Source: an uncultured Prevotella sp.
GTDB lineage: Bacteria > Bacteroidota > Bacteroidia > Bacteroidales > Bacteroidaceae
DNA length: 59,219 bases
NCBI GenBank assembly: GCA_944319945.1
Contig: CALUFN010000010.1
Location: 1 to 59,219 of the forward strand
Direction of reading: 5' to 3'
Shown here: in pieces, positions 1 through 10,531 of the stretch
Position numbering within the stretch: the first letter of the stretch is position 1
Layout of the letters: each line of letters starts with the position of its first letter
Translations under genes and position numbers: made by a program
Notes under the pieces: generated by a model
Told to the model about the DNA's origin: nothing
Seen by the model: only the letters and a program-made list of their open reading frames with translations
Database searches by the model: none

Positions 1-183
1 AGAGAAGAAACCGGTAATCATGCCGTAATCGGCATCAGTCCAGTGGAACTCAGGTGCGATGAAGTCTTTCCACGTCAGCGAGAGCACCTGCCTGTCAAGG
101 TAGTTGACGGTCGTAGCGCAGAAAAGCAACGCACAAATGACCCAACGAAAGTTGGTCATCTTAGTAGTTTGAATCGGATTCAT
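1..183 (-). CDS. MFS transporter, N-terminal part (runs off the window)
   Basis: The first 61 codons of a membrane transporter are visible; the rest lies left of base 1. Translation from the ATG at 183 gives a first membrane segment (FRWVICALLFCATTVNYLDR) followed by WKDFIAPEFHWTDADYGMI. The NYLDR motif after helix 1 is typical of the anion:cation symporter branch of the major facilitator superfamily, which includes hexuronate carriers. A hexuronate or related sugar-acid substrate is an inference from that similarity. A second in-frame ATG at 159 (MTNFRW) is an alternative start. A TAACTTTG -7 box lies at 231-238. Confidence 0.7.
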   Translation of the reverse strand, partial: MNPIQTTKMTNFRWVICALLFCATTVNYLDRQVLSLTWKDFIAPEFHWTDADYGMITGFFS

Positions 184-230
184 TATTTAATAATTTGATT
201 AATAGTATCTGTTTAAAAGTAAGTTTCGGG

Positions 231-238
231 CAAAGTTA
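231..238 (-). promoter_or_regulatory. Putative -7 box of the MFS gene
   Basis: On the minus strand this reads TAACTTTG, a full match to the Bacteroidota -7 consensus TAnnTTTG, about 48 bp upstream of the ATG at 183. No clear TTG is seen at the -33 distance. Confidence 0.45.
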
Positions 239-355
239 CTGTTTTTTTCATAAAAATAAAACCGCATCTCGTTAAATTAATTTAACGGGATATATAGCGA
301 TATATTTTGCCAAACAATAATTAAAGGAGTGCAGCTAAATTAGGAATTTATCAGG

Positions 356-512
356 AGTTAACAGGAGTTAGGCTCGTTTCACTCGCCGGAGTTAGCTGAC
401 AATAGCTTTTTAGGTTTTACGGTCTTGGGGTTATACGGTTTTAGTCTTCGGGGTTATACGGTTTTGCATTTGTCCGTCAACTCCGACGCAAAGCGCCTAA
501 CTCCTGTTAACT
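356..512. repeat. 18-bp perfect inverted repeat flanking 121 bp
   Basis: AGTTAACAGGAGTTAGGC at 356-373 is exactly complementary to 495-512. The interior carries the direct repeat GGGGTTATACGGTTTT. The loop is too long for a simple terminator, so a small miniature element or paired dispersed repeats are possible. Confidence 0.6.
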
Positions 513-529
513 TCTTTTTCAAGGCAGCG

Positions 530-1672
530 TTATTTTATTATCTCAACGGTGGCGCGGCGGTTGTAAGGCGGCGGCACGAGCGTGTCTACTCCGCCCTCAG
601 CCACTATCGTGATGCGGTCGCGGCTTACGCCCATCTTGAAGAGTTCGTAGGCCACATGTTCGGCACGCCTGCGCGAAAGCTCACGGTTGAAGCCGGCCGA
701 ACCCGTAGCGCTGTCGGCGTATCCGGTCACCTTGACGCGCAAGCCGGCGGCGGCAGCCCGCCCGGCAAGGTCTCTAACGTCGACAAGGTCTTTGTCTGAA
801 GCGATCATGTCTTCGTTAAGATTGAAGAATACCGACACCTTTGCCGTTACGGCCTCGCAGGAGTCGCCGGCAGACGGAACCTCTTGCATTGAGGCAAGCT
901 CGTTGTTGAGCCGCTCGTTCTCAGCCCTCTCGTCGGCAAGCATGGCGTTAAGCGCGTCGAGCTGCGACTGCGTAAGCTCGTTTACGAAGTCCATGTCGGG
1001 CACTTGCTTCCAAGTCTTGCGGCCGAGCCTGTAGGTCACGCCCACCTCGGCATACACGTTGTTTGGATGGTTGGTGATACCTTTACCCACGGCGGTAGTC
1101 ACCCCGCAGAGGTCGCTTTCGTAGCGGTTCCAGCCTATCTCGAAGTTGACGGCCAAGCGGCGGCTTACCCAAAACTCGTTGAGAACTCCCACGCTAAGTC
1201 CCATGGCATAGCGGTTATACGTGCACGAACGGGCTATGCCGGCACCGAAAAACGGTATGAGATTCCACACACGGGCTTCGTCGTACCCGCCGAACATGTT
1301 GCTCAGATTGAATAGCACCTGCTCGTTAAGCATCCAATAAGTGTTGTCATTCTCGTCGCTGTTGCCGCCGAAGACGGCCTTTCCCCACACTCCGGACAGC
1401 TTGGAACGCAGACCGAGACCGGGAGTGAACCACTTGCCTATGGCAAAAGATAGTCCGGGATCTGAACGGAAACTCTTGAACGGACTCTTAGACGTGCCGT
1501 TGACACGCTCGTAATTGCCGTACCAGGCATTCCAATCTACTCCGCCCTGCACGAACCAGTTGTTCCAAAACGAGTTGGTCGACACGCTGTGCTTCTCCGT
1601 CACGTAATCGTCTTGTGCCACGGCTACGGCTGAAAGGCTTAAGAAAGCCAACAAGATAAGGAGTTTTCTCAT
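530..1672 (-). CDS. OmpA-family outer-membrane protein
   Basis: A 380-residue protein with a signal peptide (MRKLLILLAFLSLSAVAVAQ), an N-terminal beta-barrel-like region to about residue 230, a short coiled linker (ERAENERLNNELASM), and a C-terminal OmpA domain (about residues 270-380). The last has the peptidoglycan-binding features VTGYADSATG, NRELSRRRAEHV and NRRATVEI. Such proteins tie the outer membrane to the cell wall. The ATG at 1672 is preferred because the frame upstream begins only with TTG at 1678. A 9-bp hairpin (1706-1731) lies in the 5' leader, just after a TATCTTCG -7-like box at 1739-1746. The gene appears monocistronic. Confidence 0.9.
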   Translation of the reverse strand: MRKLLILLAFLSLSAVAVAQDDYVTEKHSVSTNSFWNNWFVQGGVDWNAWYGNYERVNGTSKSPFKSFRSDPGLSFAIGKWFTPGLGLRSKLSGVWGKAVFGGNSDENDNTYWMLNEQVLFNLSNMFGGYDEARVWNLIPFFGAGIARSCTYNRYAMGLSVGVLNEFWVSRRLAVNFEIGWNRYESDLCGVTTAVGKGITNHPNNVYAEVGVTYRLGRKTWKQVPDMDFVNELTQSQLDALNAMLADERAENERLNNELASMQEVPSAGDSCEAVTAKVSVFFNLNEDMIASDKDLVDVRDLAGRAAAAGLRVKVTGYADSATGSAGFNRELSRRRAEHVAYELFKMGVSRDRITIVAEGGVDTLVPPPYNRRATVEIIK

Positions 1673-1705
1673 AATCAATAATACTTACAATCAACAATAA
1701 TGCGC

Positions 1706-1746
1706 AGCCTTTCAGCACGGTATGAAAGGCTTCAAGTGCGAAGATA
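1706..1746 (-). promoter_or_regulatory. -7-like box and 5'-leader hairpin of the OmpA-family gene
   Basis: The minus strand reads TATCTTCG at 1746-1739, one base from TAnnTTTG. About 8 bp downstream, AGCCTTTCA (1706-1714) pairs perfectly with 1723-1731. The hairpin would lie at or near the 5' end of the mRNA. Confidence 0.4.
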
Positions 1747-1838
1747 GCAATATTTCCGCACTAAAAAATACATTTTACGATATTATTTCTTGTTTTACTT
1801 AAAATTAACCGTAACAACGGCATACGGTCAACTATGCT

Positions 1839-3689
1839 TCAGGAGAAGAGCCGCTCAATATCCTGCTGCTTAAGCATGGCAATGACGGGCTTGCCGTCAG
1901 GTGCGTAATTGACGTTGGAACAGGTGAACAGCTCGTTGACTACGGCCTCCATCTCATCATTGTTAAGCACTTGGCCGTAAGGTATCGCCGCGCTGCGGGC
2001 AAGCCTAAGGGCAAGTTTACCGATTACGCCGTCGGTGGCAGGAGTCCCCGTATCGGCAGCCTCGGCCACCATTTCCTTGAGCAACTTGACGAAATCAACG
2101 CCGTCAATACCGGCAGGCACGCCGTTGACCGAGTAACTGCCGCCGCCCAGCGGGGAAAGGTCGAAGCCGAAGCCGGCAAGGTCTTGCGATATGCTTTCAA
2201 GCACGACAGCCTCAGAAGGGCCGAACTGCACCAACTCGGGAAACAACATCTGCTGCGCACATCCTTTCCGATCACGTGCCTGCGCGAGGTATTTCTCATA
2301 GAGAATGCGCACGTGGGCACGGTGCTGGTCTATCATCATCAGGCCCGACTTGACCGACGTCATGATATACTTGCCCTTATATTGGTAATGTGCCGGCGAC
2401 TTGTCGTCGGCCAAACTGCTTTGCACTATTTCGCCGGCGGCTGCCCCGAACAGGCCGGCGGCATCATCGTCGGCTGGTACGGCTGCTGTCTCCGCCTCGG
2501 CACCAAGCCCTTTATAAAGGGTCTCCCAGCCGTCGACTGAAGCAGAAACGCGGCTCGGCCTGAAGCCGGACGACGACTCCTTGAACGGATTATAAGAAGG
2601 ATTGACATCAACCTTAGGGACTGAAGAGAATCCGCCCGTAGGGTCATATACCGGTATGTCAGGCTTTCCCTCAGTGTCGAAGTCAATCGACGGCACGTCG
2701 TTAAACCGCCCAATGGAATCCTTGACGGCAGCCGACAGCACCTGCCAAACGGTCTGCTCACCCTCAAACTTTATCTCAGTTTTGGTAGGATGGATGTTGA
2801 CATCGATGTTTCTCGGGTCTATATCAAAATAAATAAAATACGGAACTTGCTCGCCCACGGGCACAAGACGCTCGTAAGCGTTCATCACCGCCTTGTGGAA
2901 ATACGGATGCTTCATAAAGCGTCCGTTGACGAAGAAATACTGGTGGGCACCCTTCTTGCGCGCAGCCTCGGGCTTACCGATAAAGCCGGAAATGTTGCAG
3001 ATCGTAGTATTGACATTGACCGGCAGGATGTCTTGGTTGAGTTTCTTGCCGAACACGTCTACGATGCGCTGGCGGAGGCTGCCGCTCTTAAGGTTGAACA
3101 TCTCTACGCCGTTACTGTGGAAAGTGAAATTTATCTCGGGATAAACAAGGGCTATGCGTTCAAAAGCCGTGAGAATATTGTTAAGCTCGGTGGAATTCGA
3201 CTTCAGGAACTTACGCCGTGCCGGCACGTTATAAAAGATGTTTTCTACCGAAAAGTTGCTGCCTACCGGACAAGACACGGGCTCCTGCCCTATCACCTTT
3301 GAGCCGGATACGGATATGTGGGTACCTATCTCGTCGGCGGCAGTACGCGTCTTAAGTTCCACTTGGGCCACGGCGGCTATCGAGGCGAGAGCTTCGCCGC
3401 GGAAACCCATAGTGTGCAGGGCGAACAAGTCGTCGGCCTTGCTTATCTTTGAAGTGGCGTGCCGCTCGAACGACATGCGCGCGTCGGTCTCCGACATGCC
3501 CTTACCATCGTCGATAACCTGTATCGACGTGCGCCCGGCATCTATCACAAGTACGTTGATCGTCTTAGCACCAGCGTCAACGGAATTTTCGACAAGCTCC
3601 TTAACTACCGAAGCAGGGCGCTGTATCACCTCGCCGGCGGCAATCTGATTGGCCACCGAATCGGGCAAAAGCTGTATTACATCACTCAT
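1839..3689 (-). CDS. mutL: DNA mismatch repair protein MutL
   Basis: 616 residues. The N-terminal GHKL ATPase carries the MutL signature: [20 protein letters not shown], then [22 protein letters not shown] and [10 protein letters not shown]. The C-terminal dimerisation domain starts near residue 430. MutL couples mismatch recognition by MutS to strand removal. The C-terminal part has [12 protein letters not shown] where nuclease-type MutLs have DQHA(X)2E(X)4E, and APDGKP where they have CPHGRP, so the metal-binding endonuclease residues seem absent. The gene starts 17 bp after the small membrane-protein gene and is the last cistron of the envelope operon that begins at 8801. Confidence 0.97.
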   Translation of the reverse strand: MSDVIQLLPDSVANQIAAGEVIQRPASVVKELVENSVDAGAKTINVLVIDAGRTSIQVIDDGKGMSETDARMSFERHATSKISKADDLFALHTMGFRGEALASIAAVAQVELKTRTAADEIGTHISVSGSKVIGQEPVSCPVGSNFSVENIFYNVPARRKFLKSNSTELNNILTAFERIALVYPEINFTFHSNGVEMFNLKSGSLRQRIVDVFGKKLNQDILPVNVNTTICNISGFIGKPEAARKKGAHQYFFVNGRFMKHPYFHKAVMNAYERLVPVGEQVPYFIYFDIDPRNIDVNIHPTKTEIKFEGEQTVWQVLSAAVKDSIGRFNDVPSIDFDTEGKPDIPVYDPTGGFSSVPKVDVNPSYNPFKESSSGFRPSRVSASVDGWETLYKGLGAEAETAAVPADDDAAGLFGAAAGEIVQSSLADDKSPAHYQYKGKYIMTSVKSGLMMIDQHRAHVRILYEKYLAQARDRKGCAQQMLFPELVQFGPSEAVVLESISQDLAGFGFDLSPLGGGSYSVNGVPAGIDGVDFVKLLKEMVAEAADTGTPATDGVIGKLALRLARSAAIPYGQVLNNDEMEAVVNELFTCSNVNYAPDGKPVIAMLKQQDIERLFS

Positions 3690-3706
3690 AAAATCTTAAC
3701 CTCCAA

Positions 3707-4000
3707 TCACATGCATAACAACATCTTCCATACGGCCACGAGGATGACGAGCAGCACGGCGATGACGCCGTAACTGAGAATGAAGCCGCCGGCGAGCCTA
3801 CGTTCGCTGCGTTTGCGTGCGTGCTTGGTAGCCGCAAGGAACACTCCCCTGATGCCGTCGCGCCCCGGGCTGGTCGGTTCAGCACGGCCAAGCTCGGCCT
3901 TCGCCCTGTCTTCCACGGCCTTAAGCCGGTCCTTACGCTCGTCGACAAACATGTATTCATGCCTGAAGCCGCGTGGCCTTCTTTGATTTAAAAATCCCAT
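3707..4000 (-). CDS. Small membrane protein of unknown function upstream of mutL
   Basis: 97 residues from the ATG at 4000 (MGFLNQRRPRGFRHEYMFVD). The first two thirds are basic and charged (DERKDRLKAVEDRAKAELGR), then KHARKRSERRLAGG precedes one C-terminal membrane segment (FILSYGVIAVLLVILVAVWK), which suggests a tail-anchored topology with a cytoplasmic head. It lies 13 bp after the OstA-like gene and 17 bp before mutL, clearly in the same operon. I believe similar short proteins occur at this place in other Bacteroidales, but I know of no assigned function. A longer upstream extension of this frame overlaps the OstA-like gene and is rejected. Confidence 0.75.
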   Translation of the reverse strand: MGFLNQRRPRGFRHEYMFVDERKDRLKAVEDRAKAELGRAEPTSPGRDGIRGVFLAATKHARKRSERRLAGGFILSYGVIAVLLVILVAVWKMLLCM

Positions 4001-4013
4001 TACGCTCTCCTTA

Positions 4014-5912
4014 TCATTCTTCTTTAACGGCCTTAACCTCAGACGCAGGCACTGCTTTCGGCGCATCGGCCGGCTGACCGTCGCCGTCTTCGCCGCCTGA
4101 CGGGACTGCCTCATGACCGGCAACGGGTACGTCGGCCGTCTCTGCTGCAACAGTAGGAGCTGCAGCAGACGAGTCTGCCGCCTCAACAGCAACCGAATCG
4201 AGCAGTTCGGGCAGCGTATCTGCAGCCTCGATGGTATTCTTATCGGTAACCTTGCCATCGGGACCGATGAACTGCAACGGGGCCGAACGCCTGTTGACGT
4301 TCTTCAGCTCTTGGCCTTTCCCCTTGCCGCGCCAGTTAAATATGTCATACTTATCCACCGGACGGATATAGTCAAACCATGCAAACATGGGCAGCTTATC
4401 TTTAGACGGCGGTATCTGCGTGATTGAATACATCACGCCGTTCTGCTTGCACGTCCAGATGGATTGCAGCTGGCGGTTGAGCATGAACATACGCATGGTG
4501 TCGGTTTCAAGGTAAGCCATGTTGACAAGCGAGCTGTCCTTGTCGTCTTGGAAATAGTAGACGCACTGGACATTGCCGACGGCCTCGGTCTCGCGCAGCT
4601 CGCCTTCGTTGAAATATCCGAACATCTCGCGCGACGCTATCTGATTATAGTGGGTGCTGTCGTGCAGCATCTCGATAGACAAAGCCTGATTGATGACGTG
4701 TCCGTAATCAATCGTGGAATCCTTCATGAACACCTCTATGATCTCGCCGAGCAACTGACGATTGTCGTTCCACACGATAGGGTCCTTATACATGGTAAGG
4801 CACGAGTCTTTAGTGTTATACACAAGCGAGTCGCAGACGGCCTGAACGTCGGTCCTGTAAGCCCTCACTTTATTATAACAATGCGCCTTGCGGTAAACCG
4901 AATCGGTGTTCATATTAAAGGTGAACACCTTCATCGTGTCCGAGTGTACGAAGAGGGTGTCGCCTTGCGAATAGTCTTTCAGCACGGCACTGTCGGTGGC
5001 AAAGGCGTATCCCGTGCTGTCGTTGTACCAGAAATAATTGCTTGTCAGTTGGTTCTTGTTCACCGTATCGTTGTAAACCACGTTGCCGAAGCCTTCGCTA
5101 ATCGTAGTCTTGTCGTCGTGGAAAAGGCTGTCGCCGGTCATCACCTTGCCGTTGTTGAACAAGGTGGAGCGGCCGTAAAGCCGGGCAAACTCCTTGTTGG
5201 TGTCGTAAAATCCCTGGGAAGTGTGTATGACGCTCTCGCCCGACGTAATCTCCGACGGACCTACGATATGGGCCAAAGAGGTCTGGGTGTCGTAATGCAG
5301 CGTGTCGGTAGTAAGCACGAACTTAGGGTTCTTGAGGTTCACGTTGTAGTTGAACACCGCCTTACGAGTCTCCGTGTCATACTCTCCCCAGTCTGAAACA
5401 AGCACGTTCTGCTTGTCGACCATCTTGCCGCCCTCGAAGAAATAGCCTATGCCGTAAAGCCGGTCATAGTTAAGGCTGTCGGTGTAAAGTTTGGTCTTAC
5501 GGTGGGTAAGTATTACGTTGTAACGCGCCTCGGCCATTTGGTCGTTGCCGTCGTAATAGGCGTAATCGCTGAACAGCGAAAGGGTGTCGCCCTGATACAT
5601 CTTGACATTGCCGAAGGCGCGGAACGAGTTTGACTCCTGATAGAAATACGCGCTGTCGCAATACAGCTTGGCTCCCTTGTGGCGGAAAGCCACGTTGCCG
5701 TTGAGCACCTGCGCGGTAGGATTGTTGCCATACTGGTCAAAACGCAACCTGTCCGCATGAATCAGGTACACGCGCTCGTCGGTCTTCGCCCTGCGCTTCT
5801 TCTTCGGAGCCTGGCGCGACTGCACCAGGCTAAGCCCAAACAGGCATAGGATAACCATTATGATAATCCTATGCCCGCAGAATAAAGTCTTAAGTTTGCC
5901 GTTTACCGTCAT
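4014..5912 (-). CDS. OstA-like/LptA-family LPS transport protein
   Basis: 632 residues from the ATG at 5912, which overlaps the previous stop as ATGA; the frame upstream offers only TTG at 5921. An N-terminal hydrophobic segment (IIIMVILCLFGLSLVQS) is followed by repeated beta-strand units with D-(T/S)-L-x-Y/F motifs (ADRLRFDQYG, NGNVAFRHKGAKLYCDSAYF, GNVKMYQGDTLSLFSDYAYY). These are typical of the OstA/LptA jellyroll fold that shields lipid A in the periplasm. The C-terminal ~70 residues are low-complexity Ala/Glu/Val. It is far longer than E. coli LptA (185 residues), as is usual for this Bacteroidota family. It is probably the LptA counterpart working with LptB at 23324. Confidence 0.85.
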   Translation of the reverse strand: MTVNGKLKTLFCGHRIIIMVILCLFGLSLVQSRQAPKKKRRAKTDERVYLIHADRLRFDQYGNNPTAQVLNGNVAFRHKGAKLYCDSAYFYQESNSFRAFGNVKMYQGDTLSLFSDYAYYDGNDQMAEARYNVILTHRKTKLYTDSLNYDRLYGIGYFFEGGKMVDKQNVLVSDWGEYDTETRKAVFNYNVNLKNPKFVLTTDTLHYDTQTSLAHIVGPSEITSGESVIHTSQGFYDTNKEFARLYGRSTLFNNGKVMTGDSLFHDDKTTISEGFGNVVYNDTVNKNQLTSNYFWYNDSTGYAFATDSAVLKDYSQGDTLFVHSDTMKVFTFNMNTDSVYRKAHCYNKVRAYRTDVQAVCDSLVYNTKDSCLTMYKDPIVWNDNRQLLGEIIEVFMKDSTIDYGHVINQALSIEMLHDSTHYNQIASREMFGYFNEGELRETEAVGNVQCVYYFQDDKDSSLVNMAYLETDTMRMFMLNRQLQSIWTCKQNGVMYSITQIPPSKDKLPMFAWFDYIRPVDKYDIFNWRGKGKGQELKNVNRRSAPLQFIGPDGKVTDKNTIEAADTLPELLDSVAVEAADSSAAAPTVAAETADVPVAGHEAVPSGGEDGDGQPADAPKAVPASEVKAVKEE

Positions 5913-7354
5913 CTGATCCAACCTTCGTATTGGAAATCACAATTCTTATAACGCTCGTTTATGCGGACGTAAGTGTTCTTGATTTTCTCCTTTATCCAGT
6001 TAGTGATGAATTCCTCCTTGCGTTTGGCCAGCACGATATCCTTCATCACCTGGAAATCCTCGGTGATAGTGGCGCGGTGGGTCTCCACACGGTTTTTCAG
6101 GCGCACCACGGCGCAGACCGTGCGGCCGTTCTTCTCACTTATCATCTGGAACGGAGCCGATACTTCGCCCACCTTGAGGGTGTCTACCACCCTGGCCACC
6201 TCTGACGGAAGACTGCGCATCTGGAAGCGGCTTGTCATACGGCCGTCGTTGCCCCGGTTGGCCATCAGGCCGTTGTTGTTGCGCGTGTCCTTGTCGTCGG
6301 ATATCAGGCCGGCGGCACGGTCGAACGAAATCTTGCCCGCACGGATGTCGCCGGCAATGGAGTCAAGCTGCGACTTTGCGAAATCTATCGACTCTTGCGT
6401 AACCTTAGGCTTACGCAGGATGTGCCTTACCTTTATCCTGTCGCCGCGCTTGTCTATCAGCTGGATGATATGGAAACCGTACTCGGTCTCTACGATCTTG
6501 GATATCTTGTTAGGGTCGGTCAGGTTGAACGCAACGTTGGCAAACGTCGGGTCAAGCACGCCGCGGCCCACGTAGTCCTGAAACTCGCCGCCCTGATGGG
6601 CCGTGCCCGGGTCTTCCGAATAAAGACGGGCAAGCGTGGCAAACGAGGTCTCGCCCTTAGTGACGCGCTCGGTGTATTCGCGAAGCTCGTTCTTTATGCG
6701 GTCTATCTCGCTCTGCTCAACGCGCGGAGTGCGGGTGATGATTTGCACTTCCACCTCCGTGGGCACTATGGGCAGGCTGTCTTCGGGCAATGCGTCGAAA
6801 TAGCGGCGCACGTCGGCCGGAGAGACGGTTATGTCTTCAACGAGCTGCTCGCGTTCACGGTTGATGAGCAGACGGTCGCGGAAGTCGTCGTGTAGCGTCT
6901 GCCTTAGCTCGGATATGCTCATGTTCTTGTATTCCTCGAGTTTCTCCTTGCTTCCGGCTACGCTCTGTATCCAATAATTTATCTGGTCCTCAACGCTTTG
7001 CGCCACCTCCGACTCGCTAACCTCGATACTGTCTATCGCGGCCTGATGCAAAAACAGCTTCTGTACGGCGAGCTGTTCGGGTATGGTGCAGTCGGGGTTG
7101 CCTTGCCACTTAATGCCTTCATACTCTCCTTGCAAGCGGGTGTTTTCTACGTCGGAGAGGAGTATCGGCTCGTCGCCTACCACCCAAATCACCTCGTCGA
7201 CGACACTCGCAGGATCAGGCTCAGCCTCGACCGAATCTACTTTGGTCGAGTCGGCGCCTACAGCACCGTTGTCCCTTACCGTACCGGCGTTCATGCCGGC
7301 GAAGAAAAACACCGACCCTGCAAGCCACAAGGCTGTCTTACATCTCAATCTCAT
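5909..7354 (-). CDS. SurA-type periplasmic peptidyl-prolyl isomerase/chaperone
   Basis: 481 residues: signal peptide (LWLAGSVFFFAGMNAG), a SurA-like N-terminal chaperone region (about residues 50-190, DEVIWVVGDEPILLSDVENT), then two parvulin rotamase domains (about 200-300, with YSEDPGTAHQGGEFQDYVGR and TEYGFHIIQL; and 305-410, with KVRHILRKPK and NNNGLMANRG). The first rotamase keeps the conserved features; the second looks more diverged. Predicted role: holding unfolded outer-membrane proteins in the periplasm. It lies 7 bp downstream of a second parvulin gene and overlaps the OstA-like gene by 4 bp, so the three are translationally coupled. Confidence 0.92.
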   Translation of the reverse strand: MRLRCKTALWLAGSVFFFAGMNAGTVRDNGAVGADSTKVDSVEAEPDPASVVDEVIWVVGDEPILLSDVENTRLQGEYEGIKWQGNPDCTIPEQLAVQKLFLHQAAIDSIEVSESEVAQSVEDQINYWIQSVAGSKEKLEEYKNMSISELRQTLHDDFRDRLLINREREQLVEDITVSPADVRRYFDALPEDSLPIVPTEVEVQIITRTPRVEQSEIDRIKNELREYTERVTKGETSFATLARLYSEDPGTAHQGGEFQDYVGRGVLDPTFANVAFNLTDPNKISKIVETEYGFHIIQLIDKRGDRIKVRHILRKPKVTQESIDFAKSQLDSIAGDIRAGKISFDRAAGLISDDKDTRNNNGLMANRGNDGRMTSRFQMRSLPSEVARVVDTLKVGEVSAPFQMISEKNGRTVCAVVRLKNRVETHRATITEDFQVMKDIVLAKRKEEFITNWIKEKIKNTYVRINERYKNCDFQYEGWIR

Positions 7355-7361
7355 CCTATGT

Positions 7362-8801
7362 TTATTTGCTATGGTTGTTTACTGTTTTCAGCACGTCGTC
7401 ATACACCTCTACGGGATATTTCCTGCGCAGTTCGGCCACCCATTGCTTCTCGAGCATTTCCTGATAGTCGGCCGTCACCAGCCCGCGCACGTCCTCGTAG
7501 CTGTCGGGGCGTTTCTTAAGCAGCTTGCCGTAAACGGCGTCGATGGGGAAATCCTTCAGCTGGGTCACTACGGTATCCTTCTTAAACACCATCTTGTCGA
7601 TGAAGGCGTTGTCGCCCTCCTTGAAGATGCCCTTCTCCACGCGTATCCTCAACACGGAGTCATTGTTGAACGTGGTGCGCAACACGTCGGCCCACTTGTC
7701 GAACGGCACGTCTTTCACGCAGTCGCGCACGGCCTTCACGTCGTCTTTCTGCTTTACGTGGTAGACCATGCCCTTATATCTCGGCCGTGTCCAATAATAC
7801 TTCTTCTTGTGCTCGTTGAAATATTCCTCAAGGCCTTTCTCGTCGTTGGCGGCCTTCTCCCATACCGTGCGGTTGCTGATCTCGTAAAGCAGCAGACCAT
7901 CGTAATACTCACGGATGAGATACTTCAGCGAGGGGTCGTCGGCCTCTAGTTCCTCCAGTTTGTCGGTTATCACGTCGTCTTTCGTCTTCTTACCGTCAGA
8001 CGCCTTTGCCAGCTCGTCGATCTTCTTGTCGATGATCTTTTCGCGCAGGCCGCGCGCGTCGATGAAACGCAGGATGTCGTTCTTCAGCGTATCGAACGGC
8101 TCAAACTGCTTCCTGGCTTTCATCAGTATGATGTGGAAGCCTACGGGCGACTGCACCACGCCGCTCATCTCGCCGGGCTGCAACGCGTAAGCCGCGTCTT
8201 CAAACTCCTTAAGCGTCTGCCCGGGCTGCACCCACGGCAGCTCGCCGCCGTTCTTGGCCGAGCCGGGGTCTTGCGAATACTTGCGCGCCATCTCGGCAAA
8301 GTCGGCTCCGCCCTTCAGCGCGTCGTATATGGAGTCGGCACGCATGCGCGCTTCCTCCACCTTCTCGGCAGGCGCCTTCTGGGGCACGTATAAGAGGATG
8401 TGCGCAGGCTTGATGAGCCCGCGGTCGCCGATGTGTTCTTTCGTCCTGTCGTATATGGCCTTAGCCTCCGTCAGCAAGGTGGTGCTGTCGGCAAAAGCGG
8501 GCCTCACCTCTTGGTCGCGGTACATGGCAAACTCTCGCTTAAACGAGCTTAGCGTGTCGAGCTTGGCGTCTTTGGCAGCGGCCACCTTCAGTTTGTAATT
8601 TACGAAGAGGTCTACGTATTCGTCAACGGATTTTTTGTCTATCACGTCGTCAGAGTTGTTCTTGTTGTATGAATACTCAAACTCCGAGCGCAATATCGGT
8701 TCGCCGTTGATCTTCATCACTACCGGATCGCTCTGCTGGGCATAAGCCATGCTGCAGCAAAGAAGCATGGCGGCGATAAGACTTTGAAATTTCATTTTCA
8801 T
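7362..8801 (-). CDS. Parvulin-type peptidyl-prolyl isomerase
   Basis: 479 residues: signal peptide (LIAAMLLCCSMAYAQQ), an N-terminal chaperone-like segment with ILRSEFEYSYNKNN, and one clear PpiC/parvulin domain (about residues 120-230: IKPAHILLYVPQ, YSQDPGSAKNGGELPWVQPG, SPVGFHIILM). A charged helical C-terminal half follows (about 240-479) that I cannot assign. It is the first of the two chaperones in the operon. The 128-bp gap between guaB and this gene folds into an elaborate hairpin (8843-8915), so its expression may be set by that element or by a promoter within it. Confidence 0.9.
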   Translation of the reverse strand: MKMKFQSLIAAMLLCCSMAYAQQSDPVVMKINGEPILRSEFEYSYNKNNSDDVIDKKSVDEYVDLFVNYKLKVAAAKDAKLDTLSSFKREFAMYRDQEVRPAFADSTTLLTEAKAIYDRTKEHIGDRGLIKPAHILLYVPQKAPAEKVEEARMRADSIYDALKGGADFAEMARKYSQDPGSAKNGGELPWVQPGQTLKEFEDAAYALQPGEMSGVVQSPVGFHIILMKARKQFEPFDTLKNDILRFIDARGLREKIIDKKIDELAKASDGKKTKDDVITDKLEELEADDPSLKYLIREYYDGLLLYEISNRTVWEKAANDEKGLEEYFNEHKKKYYWTRPRYKGMVYHVKQKDDVKAVRDCVKDVPFDKWADVLRTTFNNDSVLRIRVEKGIFKEGDNAFIDKMVFKKDTVVTQLKDFPIDAVYGKLLKKRPDSYEDVRGLVTADYQEMLEKQWVAELRRKYPVEVYDDVLKTVNNHSK

Positions 8802-8842
8802 CCTATTAATTACAACAGGTAAGCCGCCTTACGGCGCAATCA

Positions 8843-8915
8843 GGGGCCCGAGACGATGGGAAGACTGCTATGCAGAAAGCCTGTCCATCGTCCCGGCCAT
8901 GCCGAAGGCGGCCCC
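8843..8915 (-). ncRNA. Structured intercistronic RNA element between guaB and the parvulin gene
   Basis: On the minus strand GGGGCC (8915-8910) pairs with GGCCCC (8848-8843), enclosing a GCC-TTC-GGC hairpin (within 8896-8909) and an 11-bp stem, CGGGACGATGG (8895-8885) with CCATCGTCTCG (8859-8849). The loop of that stem contains CTGCATAGCAG. The shape is a branched, junction-like RNA. No U-run follows, which argues against a plain intrinsic terminator. It could be a processing or stability element or an attenuator. Confidence 0.4.
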
Positions 8916-8929
8916 GCTATATAAAAAAA

Positions 8930-10411
<1,482 letters not shown>

Positions 10412-10433
10412 TTACTTGAAAATTTATTGCGTG

Positions 10434-10441
10434 CAAATTTA
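10434..10441 (-). promoter_or_regulatory. Putative -7 box of guaB
   Basis: Minus strand TAAATTTG matches TAnnTTTG and lies 26 bp upstream of the guaB ATG, separating guaB from recQ transcriptionally. No -33 TTG at the ideal distance was found. Confidence 0.45.
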
Positions 10442-10531
10442 GCAAAAAAAATCAACATGCGCCACGCATTCAGCCAAATTCTTACCGAATTAATTCAATT
10501 TAACCGATAACACGCAGTAACACGTTTTGCA

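Larger units (their letters stand above)
184..529. other. Intergenic region with promoter and repeats
   Basis: This 346-bp gap lies between the MFS start and the OmpA-family stop. It holds the MFS -7 box, a perfect 18-bp inverted repeat (356-373 with 495-512), and two copies of GGGGTTATACGGTTTT at about 426 and 450. I see no convincing coding sequence in it. Confidence 0.6.

Noticed and set aside
3682-3960. 92-residue frame upstream of mutL
   Set aside because: It lies in a different frame from the 97-residue membrane protein, which has a coherent helix and position in the operon.
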